DNA from: Cladobotryum mycophilum
Taxonomy: Eukaryota > Ascomycota > Sordariomycetes > Hypocreales > Hypocreaceae
Direction: 5' to 3'
Length of the DNA: 64,000 bases
NCBI GenBank assembly: GCA_036429605.1
Contig: JAVFKD010000002.1
Coordinates: 3,286,001-3,350,000, forward strand
A program made the translations under genes and the position numbers. Positions 37,813-51,839 of the stretch are shown here, in pieces. Each line of letters begins with the position of its first letter. Positions within the stretch are counted from its first letter, which is position 1. The notes under the pieces are model-generated. The model ran no database searches and had not been told where the DNA came from. It saw nothing but the letters and a program-made list of their open reading frames with translations.

Positions 37813-40448
37813 AGTATTGCTATTCGGGCTATAACTAGCCCACTCTAGCTAGCTCTATGTATAAAACTTTTTCTCTATAAAATATATAAGATATAATTCT
37901 AATGTATAAGATTGGATTAAATATATATTTTTATTTTATATTATATTACTTAAATTTTATAAATGTATTACTATTATAGTAATAGACAATAATTATAGCT
38001 ATAATATTACTATAAGCTTTATTAACTTTTTTAATAGGCCTAATATCTTTTTATTATTAGTATTACTATTATTTAAAAGCTTTAATAATCTTTTTATTTT
38101 CTTTTAAATCTTTTATTATAATTATAATATTATTCTTATAAAAAAAATCTTTTTTAACTATTATAAAGTTAATAAAAGCTATATTCTTATATATTATACT
38201 TTTATTTATAATTATAGATTAAATTAGCTATTATTAAATAATAGGCTTAAAAAGTCTATTATTAATAAAATTATTTATTTATTTAAACTTATAGCTTTAA
38301 TTATTAGAAATTTAAATTAAAAGTAAATCTTTTAAATATTTAAGATTTTATATAATTATAATCTTTTATTTAATTATTTAATATATAATATTTATTACTA
38401 TTACTGTAATAAATAATAGACTTTTATAAAAATACTCTTTTAATATAAAACTCTTATTGCTTATAAAATAAAACATATTATATATTCTTTTATAATTAAA
38501 GTTCTTTTTTTAGTAAAAAGATATATATAATAATTAATAAAGAATATAATAAATTTCCTTATGTAAACTAACTGTTATATAATAATAAATTTAATTTTTC
38601 TAAACCTAAGGACTATAATATAAGAGTAAATATAAAAATATATAGAAATACTTTTTTAAAGTCTTTGGCTTAAATAATATATATAAAACTAATTAGTTTA
38701 AGATATATTTTTTTAGATTATAGGTATTATTAATTAAAGATTTATAATTAATTTTATTTTTAGTTTTATAATTATAGAAAAGTAAAAAAACTATAAATAA
38801 TTTTATAAATAGTTTAATAGTTTTTACTATAATTTTTATATTCCTTTTTTACTATTATTATTATAAATAAAAATAGTATATGTAAAACTTTCTTAAAAAA
38901 ACTTTTTTAATAATATAATACTAGCTTTATATTTATTATATTAATATTCATATTTATAGTAAAATAGTTTTATAATAAACTAATTTTATTAATATTATTA
39001 ATAATATTACTAATAAATTAATTAATAATCTTTTTTATACTTTAAATATTATAGTATTTCTTTTTAATTATAATACCTTATAATCTTTAAATATAATAAG
39101 TAAGGCCTTAAGAAAGCCTAGTATATTATTTTATATACTAATAATAAAAATAATTTCTTTATAGCCTAGAATATACTAAAGGTATTTTTTAGTTAATACT
39201 AAAGTAAGATTATTAATTATATTACAAAAGAGTACTTTTTATATAAAAAGTAATTCTTTTAGTATTATATTAAATAATATTATCATTTTAAGTAATAAAT
39301 AAATAATCTTATAAAAATAGTTTATAAAAATATAAAATATTATTTAATAATAAGAATTAAAGATTTCTTTTATTTTTATATTATAATTATATAAATATTA
39401 GTTAAAAAAATAAGATTATATTGAATAAATAGTTTAATAAAAAATAAGGCTATAGTATTATTATATTAGATAAGATTAGCTTAATATATTATTTACATAG
39501 ATCTATTATTTTATTATTTTTTTTATTTATTATTTAATACTATTTTACTAAGGCTATAATATAGAACTTAATATAATTAATATTATATTTATTAATCTAT
39601 TATTTTATATAATAATATACCTTTTTTATACTTGTTATATTAAAGTATAACTTAGAGTTTATTTTTAGTTATTAAAAAATTATTTATTTATAATAATAGT
39701 TTAAAAAGTTTTTAATAAAATTTCTAGTTTTAATTATATAAAAATTACTAATCTTTATTTATAGAATTTTATAAAACTATTATTATAAATCTAGGATTCT
39801 AATATTATTAAAAATCTATAAAAATAGCCTTAATTACTATAAAATAAAAAAACTTTTATTAATTTTAGGCTATAATTATAATTATAGTCTAAGCTTTTTT
39901 AACTATTTTATTTAAACTAATAAAATACTTAATACTTTAATTTAAGTATATAATATACTCATATAATAATTAAAATAAAAAGTATATTATTATAAACTAA
40001 TTAAAAAAACTTATAGTTACTAATAAAATATTCTTAGGTAGATATAAAAAGTAAAGGTAAAAAAATAATATAAAAGTAAGAGAAAGATAGTTATATAATT
40101 ATAGGATTATTAGCTTTATTATTAATATTAATAATAATAATTTTAATAATTAAAAAGGTTATTTTAGTTATATAGTAAGTCTTATAGAATATAAATTCAT
40201 TAATAGTCTATAATATATATATATATATTTATTAATTTTATTAATTTTAGTTTTTTTTAAATAAATTAACTTTAACTATTATATATTAAATTTTATTTAA
40301 TTACATATATAATATATTTTTATTAGTCTTATAGATTAGAATTATATTTTATATATTTTATATAAGAAAACTTTTTATATAAGAAACTAATTTAAAAACA
40401 TTAGTTATAGCCCGAATAGCAATATATTACAGCCCGAATAGCAATACT
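37813..40448. mobile_element. 2.6-kb TIR DNA transposon sharing MITE termini
   Basis: Starts AGTATTGCTATTCGGGCTATA and ends with two tandem inverse copies (TATAGCCCGAATAGCAATA, then ACAGCCCGAATAGCAATACT). TATTAATTG (extendable to TTATTAATTG) flanks both ends, and the interrupted long-TIR repeat resumes after it, so the boundaries are firm. The 9-10 bp duplication and the length suggest a MULE-type or similar autonomous element, but the interior is RIP-saturated and I could not read a transposase. The short copies (about 520 bp) look like its non-autonomous derivatives. Confidence 0.68.
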
Positions 40449-41426
40449 TATTAATTGTATATTATATAGGGTTATTATATATACGCAACTGTGTATATAG
40501 GTAAGTAACTATAATATTAAATATATAAGAGAGAATTTATTTATTTATAAGATACAAATAATCTTATAGTTAAATAGTAAATATAATATCTAATACTCTC
40601 ATTTTTTAGTTTATTTATTATTATAATAAATATATTAAAAACATAAGTATTAGATATTATATTTACTATTTAACTATAAAATTAAAAACTATATATTTAA
40701 CATTTAACCTAATTAATTCATTCTTTTACTATTCTTTTTTATTTTTATAATTCTTTATTTGGCCCTTAGATTAGCTAGTATGGAGCTTAAATTTAGATTT
40801 TCTTTAAGCTATTTTATTGCTTTTTCTAAGTCTAGTTAGTAATTAAATGTAGGTTAATCGGGTAATTTAATTACCTATTTAATTGCGAAGATAATACTAG
40901 TTGTTATTAATTGTCTGTTTTATAGGATCTTTGTATATATATGATTGTGTATACGAGTAACTGTAATGTTAAGTATAATAGTTTGTATAGATTAGGAAGA
41001 AGGAATTTATTTATTTATAAATAATTTAAGGCCTAAAGTATTCATAGAAAATCTAGCTTTTTAAAAAGATTTTTTTTAGTTAATATATTATTATAATAAA
41101 GATATTATATAAAAAGTATAAATAGATTTAGGTTTATTTAAATTCTTTATTTAAATTTAAATTTTAGTTATATAATTAAGGCTTTTAGTATAATAATTTA
41201 ATGATTTAGTTATTAAAGATTTAGAACATATATTAGGATTTAAAGTTAATTAATACTTGATAATTTTGATTTTATTTAATAACTAGTATATTCTTAAAAT
41301 ATAATTATTTTTATTATTATTATTATTATATTTCATTAAATGATTTAATAATAAATATATTAAGACTATAATTATTAGATCTTTATTATTTAATCATAAA
41401 ATTAAAAAGTATTATTATTTAACCTA
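40449..41426 (+). repeat. long-TIR family, interior and 3' part
   Basis: Continues the family copy interrupted by the 2.6-kb element (TTGTATATTATATAGGGTTATT), then carries a second run of the family (40780-41420) with landmark GTATATACGAGTAACTG. RIP-mutated. Confidence 0.5.
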
Positions 41427-41942
41427 TAATATATTAGTATTTAAGCTATATTTTCTAAAACCTTTTTACTTTTGGTCTAACATAATATATTAGATTTTTA
41501 ACCTTTAGTTATAGTAAGACTTATATTTAATTATAATAATAATAATATATTTAATTGCTATAATCTAATAAAATACCTTATAATAGTATCATAACCACTA
41601 TAACTATACCTTTTATATTAATTAATTTATATTAGTTATTTATATTAGCTAGTTTAATTAACTGGTTTAATTAGTTATTTTAATTAGTTATTTTAATTAG
41701 GCATTTGTATTAGACATTTATATTATCTATTTCAATTAGCTATTATAATTAGCTAGTATAATTAAGTATTATAACTAACTATTACTATTATAATATATTT
41801 AGTTAACTTATAGTAATTAAATATACTATAATTATAGTACTTAAATATAAGTTTTACTATAACTATAACCTTAGCGCAAGAGCTAAAGCATTAGTTATAG
41901 CACTAGGCCAGCTTAAGTTAATTACAGCCTGAATAGCAATAC
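41427..41942 (+). mobile_element. MITE copy 2
   Basis: About 515 bp, ending ACAGCCTGAATAGCAATACT and matching the copies at 8323 and 51306 along its length (CTTTTTACTTTTGGTCTAAC, GCGCAAGAGCTAAAGCA). The left terminus is mutated (GTATTTAAGCTATATTTTC). Confidence 0.6.
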
Positions 41943-42429
<487 letters not shown>

Positions 42430-43280
42430 CTACATTTATTATTAGATTATTTAATGCAATATAATAAAAATAGTTTTAGTATAAAGATATACTAGTTATA
42501 AAATAAAATTAATATTATTTTATAAGTTATTAACTAACTTAAATCTTAATATATATTTTAAATTAGTATACTAAAAACTTTAATTATATTATTAAAATTT
42601 GAATTTATATAATGAATTTAATTAAACCTATTTATACTTTTTATATAATGTATTAATTATAATGGGACTAAGGCCCTATTAGATAGGATAAGCTAGTTAG
42701 TGTAATAATAATAATAACAATTAATTATAATAATATATAAATTAAAAAATAAAGGTTTTTAAAAAGCTAGACTTTTTATAAATACTTAAAGCCTTAAGAT
42801 TACGTATACCTTATTAATAAATAGATTTTCTTTTATATATTCAATATTATAATTACTTATATATACAATTGTGTATATATAATAATCCAATAAAATAAAT
42901 AATTAATAATCATAATATCTTAGTAATTAAGTAAATAACTAAAGTACTGAAATTTAAATCTAATTATTAATTAAACCTAGAAAAGATAATAAGATAGCTT
43001 AAAAAGAGAATCTACATCTAAACTATATAGCAATTAAATTAAAAACAACATAAAAGATTATTAACATAAATAAAAACTAAAAATGAATTAATTAATTAAA
43101 TTAGATAATAAATATAATTAAAAGAAATATAAATAAAAGAAATTAAGTATATAATTAAATAATAAGTATTTTATTAGAATATATGAGATTTAGATTTTAA
43201 TAAGATAAGACTAAAACTGTTTATTATAAATACTTAATATAATTAAATAAGTTATAAAAACTCGTCCCCTAAGAGCGTTA
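42430..43280 (-). repeat. long-TIR family copy, reverse orientation
   Basis: Ends at about 43262-43275 with ACTCGTCCCCTAAGAG, the family terminus. The interior carries the reverse-complement landmarks (AAATAAAGGTTTTTAAAAAG). The truncated retroposon at 42664-42702 is inserted in it. Confidence 0.55.
42664..42702 (+). mobile_element. 5'-truncated ATT-tailed retroposon
   Basis: GGGACTAAGGCCCTATTAG to AGCTAGTTAGTGT, followed by about five AAT units. It is the 3' end of the retroposon at 12441-12728, on the opposite strand. Confidence 0.7.
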
Positions 43281-44990
43281 ATATTATTTATATAATTAAT
43301 TAAAAGGGTTTATTTTATTATTAAATAATTAAAGACACATTATAGAAAAAGAAATATTAAAAAACAAATTTTAGTATATTAGTATACTTATTAATAAAAA
43401 TAATAATTATTTACATATAATATTTTAGAATACTAATAATAATAATAAAAGGTATAAATATTTATTTTTAGGATTTAAGATTGGGTTATATAAATTATAA
43501 AGGATTATTAAAAATAATTTTAAAACCTAACAAAATTATAAAATGACATAAAAATATATAATTAAAATAAAACAGTATATTATAAATATATAAGTAAAAT
43601 ACAGTAATAGAATACATAGAAAGTCTTTTAATAAAACATTTAATAATTTAAAAAGGAATTTAATACTTAAGGCCCTATAAAACCCAGACTTATAATATAT
43701 TTAAATAGTTTATTATATTTATAAGTCAAAAATTAGGTTTATATATATATATATTCTATAACACATAAAGGTTAACTTTTGAATAAATCTTTAGAACATA
43801 AAAGTGTCATAGAAAATAATACTACTAAAATAAAAAATTAAAGAGATCTTTTCTAATAACATAAAGGAATGTATTTATTTTATAAAACTGTATTATAAAA
43901 AAACAGAAGTATTTACAATTGGAGTTTTTCTTATACTAATAAATTAAATAATTTATAATTTTATAATTAGTATGTTCTTAAAAAATAATAATTTTTAATA
44001 TATGGATTATTATTTTATTTTAACAATATACTAACTATAAAATAATATTAATACTATAAGTTATTAATTAATCCTAGCTTTTAATATATTTTATTATCTT
44101 AATAGCTTTAAGTATATTATTAACATTAAGATTCAAATAATTAATCTAATTAAACCTAAACCTATTTATACTCTTTATATAATACATTTACTATAATAAT
44201 AAATAATAATAAACTAAAAAATAAAGGTTTTTAGAAAACTAAATCTTTTACAAGTACTTAAGGCGTTAAGATCGCTTATAAATAAATAGATTCGTTTCCA
44301 CTAATTACACTCAATATCACAGTTACAACACGCAATTAATAACTATAACTCTTATTCTCAGCAGCCAAATAGGTAACTAAAGCACCTAAACCTAAATCAA
44401 GTTATTGACTATACCTAGAAAAGGTAATATAATAACTTAAGTAAAAGAGCTAAATGTAAATTCTATTAAAAATAAAAATTAAATTAAATAAAAACAAATT
44501 AAAATTTGAAAAAAAGTTGTTTAAGTAATTTAAATTATATAATAAATAAAAAATAAAAAACTTAAGTTTAATTATAATATTTTTAAAAGAATTAAATAGT
44601 TTAAATAAGAATTTATAAAAATAAAAATAATTAGATTTTAAATAACTAAAAATAATAATATATATAATTATTTAATTCATATTCTACTTATGTAATTATA
44701 TAATAGATATGTTATTAAAATATATAACATTTTGATTTTAAGAAGATAAAAATAAAAGCTTTTAAAGGAATAATTATTAGTTATTTATATAATAGCTATA
44801 AAATATAGGATTTTAATAAAAAGAGAATTATAATTTTAAAATATATTATTAATAATAGCTATTTTAAATAACTTTATTATAAATCCATATATTATTAAAA
44901 AACCTTTATTTATGCAAAGATAAATAAACAAGTCTATTCTATAATACTAAAACACTATAAAAATAATATGTAATTTATTTTTTAATTTTA
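43281..44990. other. AT-rich DNA with reverse long-TIR remnants
   Basis: 43281-43990 shows no recognisable ends. From about 43990 to 44700 the long-TIR family is present in reverse (for example AAGTACTTAAGGCGTTAAGATCGC and CAGCCAAATAGGTAACTAAAGC in shorter pieces). No coding sequence. Confidence 0.4.
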
Positions 44991-45460
44991 TGGTTGAACA
45001 ACGAATACAACATCCTGTCCCTGTGTTTTTGGTATGTTTATTATTAGATTATCTAATGACATATAGTGACAATAATAAGAACGATCCCGCCTTAAGGATA
45101 CACTGGCTATAAAATAAGTTAATACTATATTACTTAATTATATAATTAAAGTATTAGTCAAATAATTATACATATTATTACTTTTGATTATTTAAAATTT
45201 AATTAGTTTTATTTTTATAAACTCTTATTTATATACTTAAATTTCTTTTAAATATTATAATTATATACTTAATTTCCTTTACTTAAATTCGTTTTAATTA
45301 TACTTCTTACTTTATATAACATAGTATTAACCTTATTTTATAGCCAGCGTATCCTCGAGGCGGGATTGTCCTCATCATCGTCACTATACCTTATAAGATG
45401 ATCTAATAATAAACGTACCAAAAACACAGGCATCAGATGCCACATTCAATGTTCAACCAT
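44991..45460. repeat. imperfect palindrome from two opposed long-TIR fragments
   Basis: Left arm 44991-45128 and right arm 45321-45460 are inverse copies (landmarks TGGTTGAACA / GTTCAACCA; CTGTGTTTTTGGTA / TACCAAAAACACAG; CACTGGCTATAAAATA / TATTTTATAGCCAGCG), separated by 192 bp of AT-rich family sequence. Both arms are among the least mutated pieces of the family. Confidence 0.7.
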
Positions 45461-48351
45461 GATATTAAAAAAAAACCTAAAAAAACCTAAAAAAAACCTA
45501 TATTACTTAATCTAACCAATTAATTTATTTTTAATTTATTATTATTTCAATGATTTTTTATTTAGTTTTTAGTTTAATTGTTATAAAGCTTAAATTTAGA
45601 TTTCTTTTTAAAAAAAACTATTTTATTACCCTTTCTAGGTTTAAGTAATAACTAGATTTAAGTGAGTTAGGTAATTTAGTTATTTATTTAATTATTAAAA
45701 TATTATAGTTATTAATTGTATCTGTTATAGGATTATTATATATACGTAACTATATATATAAGCAGCTATAATATTAAGCATAATTAATAAAAAAGAATAT
45801 TTTTATTTATAAATAATTTAAAAGCCTTAAGTACTTATAAAAGATTTAATTTTTTAAAAAATCTTTATTTCTTAGTTTATTTATGATTATAATAAATATA
45901 TTATATAAGAAATATAAATAGATTTAGGTTTAATTAAATTAGTTATTTAAACTTTAATCTTAATACAATAATTAAAGCTTTTAGTATTATAGTATACTAA
46001 AGTTTAGAATTAGCTAGTGGCTTATAAGTTAATATTAACTTTGTTTTATAATTAATATATCCTTAAAGTAGGTTTATTTTTATTATTATTATTATTATTA
46101 TTAAATAATTCAATGCTAAATATACTGAAAATACGAGCATTAAATACTATGTTTTTTTTTATTTAATTATTAGACTAAAAACTATATAGTTTTAAGGGTT
46201 TATATATAAGGCTTTTTGTTTTATATTTAATAAAAGCAATATAATTTTAAATCTTTATTTAGTGTTTTTTTATACAAGTATAGGTTTTATTTAAGTTATT
46301 AGGTTTATTTAAATCATCTTACTTTATTCATTTATCTTAATTAGATTACTATTACTCTTTAAGAATTATTATTATATTTTAAAAAAATTTTAAAGTTAAT
46401 TATCTTTAATTACCTAATAATATACTGTATAAGAAGTTTATTTTTTATTAAGAGAAGTAGTTATTATTAATATATAAAGTAAGATAAATAGTATTTATAA
46501 AATGATTTTATAAATGTTTTACCAATAAGCTTTTTTTAAGATTTTCTATTTAATTTAAATGTTTATTATTTATTATTTTAATAACGATTAATATTATTAT
46601 AGAGCATTTTGTTTAAGAATACTATTAGGTATTAGGTTATATTTAGATGTTTAGAATTTTCTTTTAATTTTTAAGTCTTTTAGAATTCAAACTATAAGTT
46701 TCTTAAACTTAGGCTTTTTCCCTTATAATTAATATTATATAGTTTTTAATTTTATAGTTAAATAGTAAACATAGTATTTAATACTTATACTTTTAGTATA
46801 TTTATTATTAAATTATTTAATAAGATATAACAATAATAACAAGAATAATCCTATTTAAAGAATATATTAGTTATAAAATAATATTAATATTATTTTATAA
46901 ACTATTAATTAACTCTAAACCTTAATATATCTTTTAAATATTTTATTATATTAAAAGCTTTAATTATATTATTAAAATTTAAGTTTAAATAATTAATCTA
47001 ATTAAACTTAAACCCATTTACATTTTTTATATAATATATTTATTATAATAATAAATAATAAACTAAAAAATAAAAGTTTTTAAAAAACTAAATCTTCTAT
47101 AAGTACTTAAGACCTTAAGACTATTTATAAATAAATAACTAAAATACATAACTAACTTAAGTTAAATTAGTAATTATATTTAAAAACAAATGAGAACAAC
47201 TTAAGTAAAAAAGCTAAATATAAATTCTATTAAAGCTATAAATAAAATTAAATAAGAATTAATCATTTAAGTAATTTAAATTATATTATATATAAAGAAT
47301 ATAAAAGAAATAAAAAACTCGAGTTTAATTATAAAATTTAAAAGAAAACTAAATAATTTAAATAAAGAATAAGTAATTAGGTTTTAAATACTTAACATTA
47401 ATAATATATATAAGTATTCAGTTAAGATTTTAATTATATAATTAAATAATAAATATATTATTAAAATCTATAAAATATAGATTTTAATAAAATAAAGCTA
47501 AACCTATTTATTATAATTAACCAATATAATTAAATGAATCACAAAGACTTATCCTCTAAGCGGGTTATATTTATTATAGTTAGCCTTAAGTAGGATTTTC
47601 CTTTACTCCTTTAGTAATTATTATACATTAAAGTAAATTCTTTTATAGAATATATAGGATTGAATAGTCTAAAGTTTGTTTTTTAATTCTTTATAGCTTT
47701 TTCTTTTATAAATTAAATATAGTAATATAGTATCATTAATATCCTTTTAATGATTTTTAGAGTTAAACGATTAATACTTTAGCATTAGTTTTAAAAATAA
47801 ATATAGTTTTATATAAATAACCTTTTAAAGATTAAATTATATATAAAATACTTTTATAGTTTTTTATAATATTATAGTTTTATTTAGTTAGTAGTATAAA
47901 GTTATTATTTTTATAAGATATAAAACAATAAATTATTTTAATTAATTATAGTAATATAATTCTCTTAATCTTTTAATTTTAAATTAATTTATATAATTGT
48001 TTTTTATATTCGTTACTTAACGTGAATTTTATTACAATTAATATATTTACAGTTTAATATACTAGTTTATTTATTATTAACTTTTTTTAGTTAATTCTTA
48101 ATTGCCTCTTCTTAGAAAGAACTATATAAAATTTTCATTATAATGATTTAATCTATTATTAAATTACTTAATAAAGTATAGTAATAATAAAGAAATACAG
48201 TTAATATAATAAACTATTAGTTAACTTTAGATTTTAATATATTATTATATTACAACCTTTAATTATATTATTAAAATTAAAATTTAAGTAATAAATCTAA
48301 TTAAATTTAAATTTATTTATATCTTTTACATAGTATATTTAATTTCAAGCA
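45461..48351. repeat. degraded long-TIR family and unidentified AT-rich DNA
   Basis: A forward family copy runs from about 45540 to 46190 and a reverse one from about 46740 to 47560, ending CACAAAGACTTATCCTCTAAG. The stretches 46190-46740 and 47560-48350 are unidentified AT-rich DNA. No gene. Confidence 0.45.
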
Positions 48352-48983
48352 TTACTATTTAGGCTATAACTAATGTTTTCAAGTTAGTTTTACGATTTAA
48401 AAGTTTTTATTATATAAAATATATAAGATATAAATATTAATTTATGAGATTAATAGAAAGATTATACATTTAATTAAAAAAAGATTTAATATAGTAGTTA
48501 AACTTAATGCATTTAGAAAAAAATACTTTTTATTAAAATTAATAAGCATATATGTATTATTAACTTTTAATTAGTTTATATTTTATAAAATGTATTATAT
48601 AATTAAAACAATCTTTTTATTCATTAAAGTTATTATTATTAGTATTAATAATAACGTTTATAATCTTATAGTTATATAATCTTTCTATTTTTATTCTTAT
48701 AATGTTTATATTTACTTAGTAATATTTTACTAATAATTATAAGTTTTTTTTAAATTGGTTTATCTTAATATATTTTCTATTTTAGTTATTATATAAGTAT
48801 ATTATCTACATAGATTAATATATTAACTATTTTATTAGCTTAACTAAAATAATTAAAGAAACTTAAACAATAACTATAATTATAATTTAAAGTTAATAAA
48901 AAGAATTATTTTATAATAATTAGAATTACTTTTATAAATTCTTAATAATATTAGGATTTTAGATTTATTATAATGGTTTTATA
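48352..48983. mobile_element. fragment of the 2.6-kb TIR element, then AT-rich DNA
   Basis: Begins AGCATTACTATTTAGGCTATAACT and follows the left end of the 37813 element for about 120 bp. The remainder has no recognisable similarity. Confidence 0.45.
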
Positions 48984-49063
48984 AGCCTGTATAGTAAGGT
49001 GGTTAATTATCCAGGACCTTCTGCTTAATTACTGAACATTATAGGTTTAACTCTTACTATAAG
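48984..49063 (+). other. tRNA-like sequence with box-B-like motif
   Basis: From GCCTGTATAG to CTTACTATAAGT. GGTTTAACTCT resembles a mutated box B (GGTTCGANTCC), and GCCTGTA can face TATAAGT with C-to-T and G-to-A changes explaining the mismatches; TATAGTAAG (48990-48998) is also inverted at 49053-49061. The anticodon arm does not fold. A RIP-damaged tRNA-derived sequence or SINE head is possible; chance is not excluded. Confidence 0.25.
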
Positions 49064-49512
49064 TAAGTTGTCTTAGGTTAGCTGTTTTAAGAAAAAAAAC
49101 TAAGTATTTATCTTATCTTAGGATAAAAAGAAGGTTTAGGTTATTCCTATAGTATTATTATACTAGTTTTCTTTTGTTAATAATAAGAGTATTAGATATA
49201 AGGTATAATTTCTATAGTACCTAGCCTTTAGCTTAAACACAGGCTATACTTATTATAATAATATAATAGGTTTTAAAGCTAGTTTTTAAAATAATAAATT
49301 GATTTAATGCTATAGAGTAATAAGTTTATTATATAATTATATAATAAAATATAATAATAATAATAATAAAAATCTTCCTATCCTAAGAATATACTAGCTA
49401 TAAAATATAATTAATCTTATAAACTATTAATTAACTCTAAAACTTAATATACTTTTTAAATTGTTATATTAAAAATCTTGATTATATTATTAAAATTTAA
49501 AATTAAATAATA
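49064..49512. other. AT-rich DNA with a short long-TIR fragment
   Basis: Contains a lightly mutated patch (about 49130-49260) without a match, then long-TIR family sequence from about 49320 to 49510 in reverse. No gene. Confidence 0.35.
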
Positions 49513-50121
49513 AGTATTACTATTCGGGATATAATATATTACTATTTAAACTATATTTTCTAGAACCTTTTCACTTTTAGCCTAATATAATATATTAAAC
49601 TCTTAACCCTTAATTATAGTAAAGCTTATATTTAATTATAATAATAATAATATATTTAATTATTATAACCTAATAAAATACCTTATAATAATATTATAAC
49701 TATTATAACTATATTTTTTACATTAACTAACTTAATTAACTATTTATACTAGCTATTTATATTAACTAGTTTAATTAACTATTTTAATTAGCTATTTTAA
49801 TTAGTTATTTTAATTAGCTATTTTAATTAAGTATTTATATTAAGCATTTATCTTAAGTATTTATATTACTTATTTTAATTAGCTATTACAATTAGCTAAT
49901 ATAATTAAATATTATAATTAAATATTATAGCTAATTATTATTATTATAATATATTTAATTAACTTATAGTAATTAAATATACTATAATTATAATACTTAA
50001 ATATAAGTTTTACTATAATTATAGCCTTAGGATAAAAGCTAAAATAATAGTTATAGTACTAGGCTAGCTTGAGTTAATTATAGCCCGAATAATAATACAT
50101 TACAGCTAGAATAGCAATACT
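49513..50121 (+). mobile_element. MITE copy 3 with doubled ends
   Basis: Starts AAGTATTACTATTCGGGATAT and ends with two inverse terminal motifs in tandem (TATAGCCCGAATAATAATA, then ACAGCTAGAATAGCAATACT). The interior matches the other copies, with an expanded run of ATTAGCTATTTTA-type units around 49730-49890. Confidence 0.68.
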
Positions 50122-50699
50122 CTTTATAATATAATTCAAATCACTTAAATAATTAGTCTCTTTTTACTCCTAGCTATCCCTTATAGCTTTTTACTTAGCT
50201 CTATTTTTAGCCTTAATAGAATTTGCGTTTAGCTCTTTTACCCAAGTTATCCTATTAGATATAGCCTTTTCTAGGTATAATCAGTAACTTGATTTAGGTT
50301 AACCAGGTACTTTAGTTACTTAACTACTAATATATCATGGTTATTGATTGTGTATTATAAGCAACTGCAATATCAAGTATAATTAGTAAGAAGGAATCTA
50401 TTCACTTACAAGTGATATCGAGGCCTTAAGTACTTGCGGAAGATCTAGCTATTTATAAGAAAACCTTTGTCTCTTAGTTTATTATTTATTATTATAGTAA
50501 ATATATTATATAAAAGGTATTAGTAAGTTTAGGTTTAATTAGATTAATTATTTAAACTTTAATTTTAATATTATAATTAAACCTTTTAGTATAATAATTT
50601 AATAATTTAGTTATAGTTTATAATATAAATCTTATTATATAATTAGTATATTCTTAAAATAATATAATAATAACAATAATAATAATAATAATAATAATA

Positions 50700-50736
<37 letters not shown>

Positions 50737-51305
50737 AGATTAATAATAAGTCTATTAAAAATATAAGTATGAGATATTATATTTATTATTTCATTTTAAA
50801 CAAAAAATTAAAATAAAACTATATAGTTTTAACCTAATGTTTCTTTAAAACTTTATTTTAATATATTACTTTAGGTTTTTTCTTAAGGTTTTTTAATGTT
50901 TTATTCTATACTTTATTTATATTCTTCTTTAATAATTATTTTAAGTCTATATAATTAAGTTTATTATGTATTATTTAATATGTTTAAAAACTATTACTTT
51001 TAATATATAATTAAAAACTATAAATTTAAGTTTAACAATTATAAAAATCTATAATCTTTTCTTTTATGTATTATTTTTACTTACAAATCTAGTTTTTTTT
51101 AAACTATTAAGAGTTTTAAAAAAAGTATATAATATTTTTACAGGTAGCCTTAAGTATACTAAAAATAGATTAAGTTAATGATATATTAATATTTTCACTT
51201 AAAATTTTCTTTTCTTTTTTTTAATAAAGCATTTATTATTGTTTTTATAGTTTTTATATTTTATTTTATTCTTTTTAAAGTTTATAAAAGTTCGTTTTAA
51301 AAAAA
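50122..51305 (+). repeat. long-TIR family interior and unidentified AT-rich DNA
   Basis: 50160-50830 follows the family consensus and is little mutated in parts (CAAGTGATATCGAGGCC). It includes an AAT/ATT run near 50665-50732. 50830-51305 is unidentified. Confidence 0.45.
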
Positions 51306-51839
51306 ATATTACTATTCAGGCTATATTTTCTAGAACCTTTTTACTTTTAGCCTAGCGTAATATACTAGGCTCTTAACCCCTAGTTATAGCAGGGTTTATA
51401 TTTGACGACAATAATGATAGCACATTCAATCGCTATAGCCTAATGAAATGCCTTATAATAGCATAATAGCTACTATAACTATGCCCTTTATATTAACCAA
51501 TTCAATCAGCCATTTACACCAGCCATTTGTATCAGCTAGTTCAATCAGCTATTTCAATCAGCCATTTACATTAGATATTTATATTACTTATTTTAATTAG
51601 CCGTTACGATTAACTAATGCAATTAGGTATTGCAATTAGATATCGCAGCTAGCTATTACTATTATAGCACATTTAGTTAGCTTATAGCGATTAAATATAC
51701 TATAATTATAGTGCTTAAATATAAGCCCTGTTATAACTATAGTCTTAGCGCAGGAGCTAAAGCAGTAATTATAGCACTTGGCCAACTTAAATTAATTACA
51801 GCCCGAAGAGTAATATATTATAGCCCGAATAGTAATACT
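51306..51839 (+). mobile_element. MITE copy 4, best preserved
   Basis: About 530 bp from ATATTACTATTCAGGCTATA to TATAGCCCGAATAGTAATACT, with a second inverse motif (ACAGCCCGAAGAGTAATA) just inside the right end. TTTAAAAA occurs at both flanks, a possible 8-9 bp duplication. Around 51499-51573 the unit CAATCAGCCATTT recurs in tandem with variation. Many C and G remain, so it is young or too short for efficient RIP. Confidence 0.75.

Noticed and set aside
45470..45520. Telomere-like CCTAAAAAA repeats
   Set aside because: Only three irregular units from the A-rich tail of the long-TIR repeat; not TTAGGG-type.
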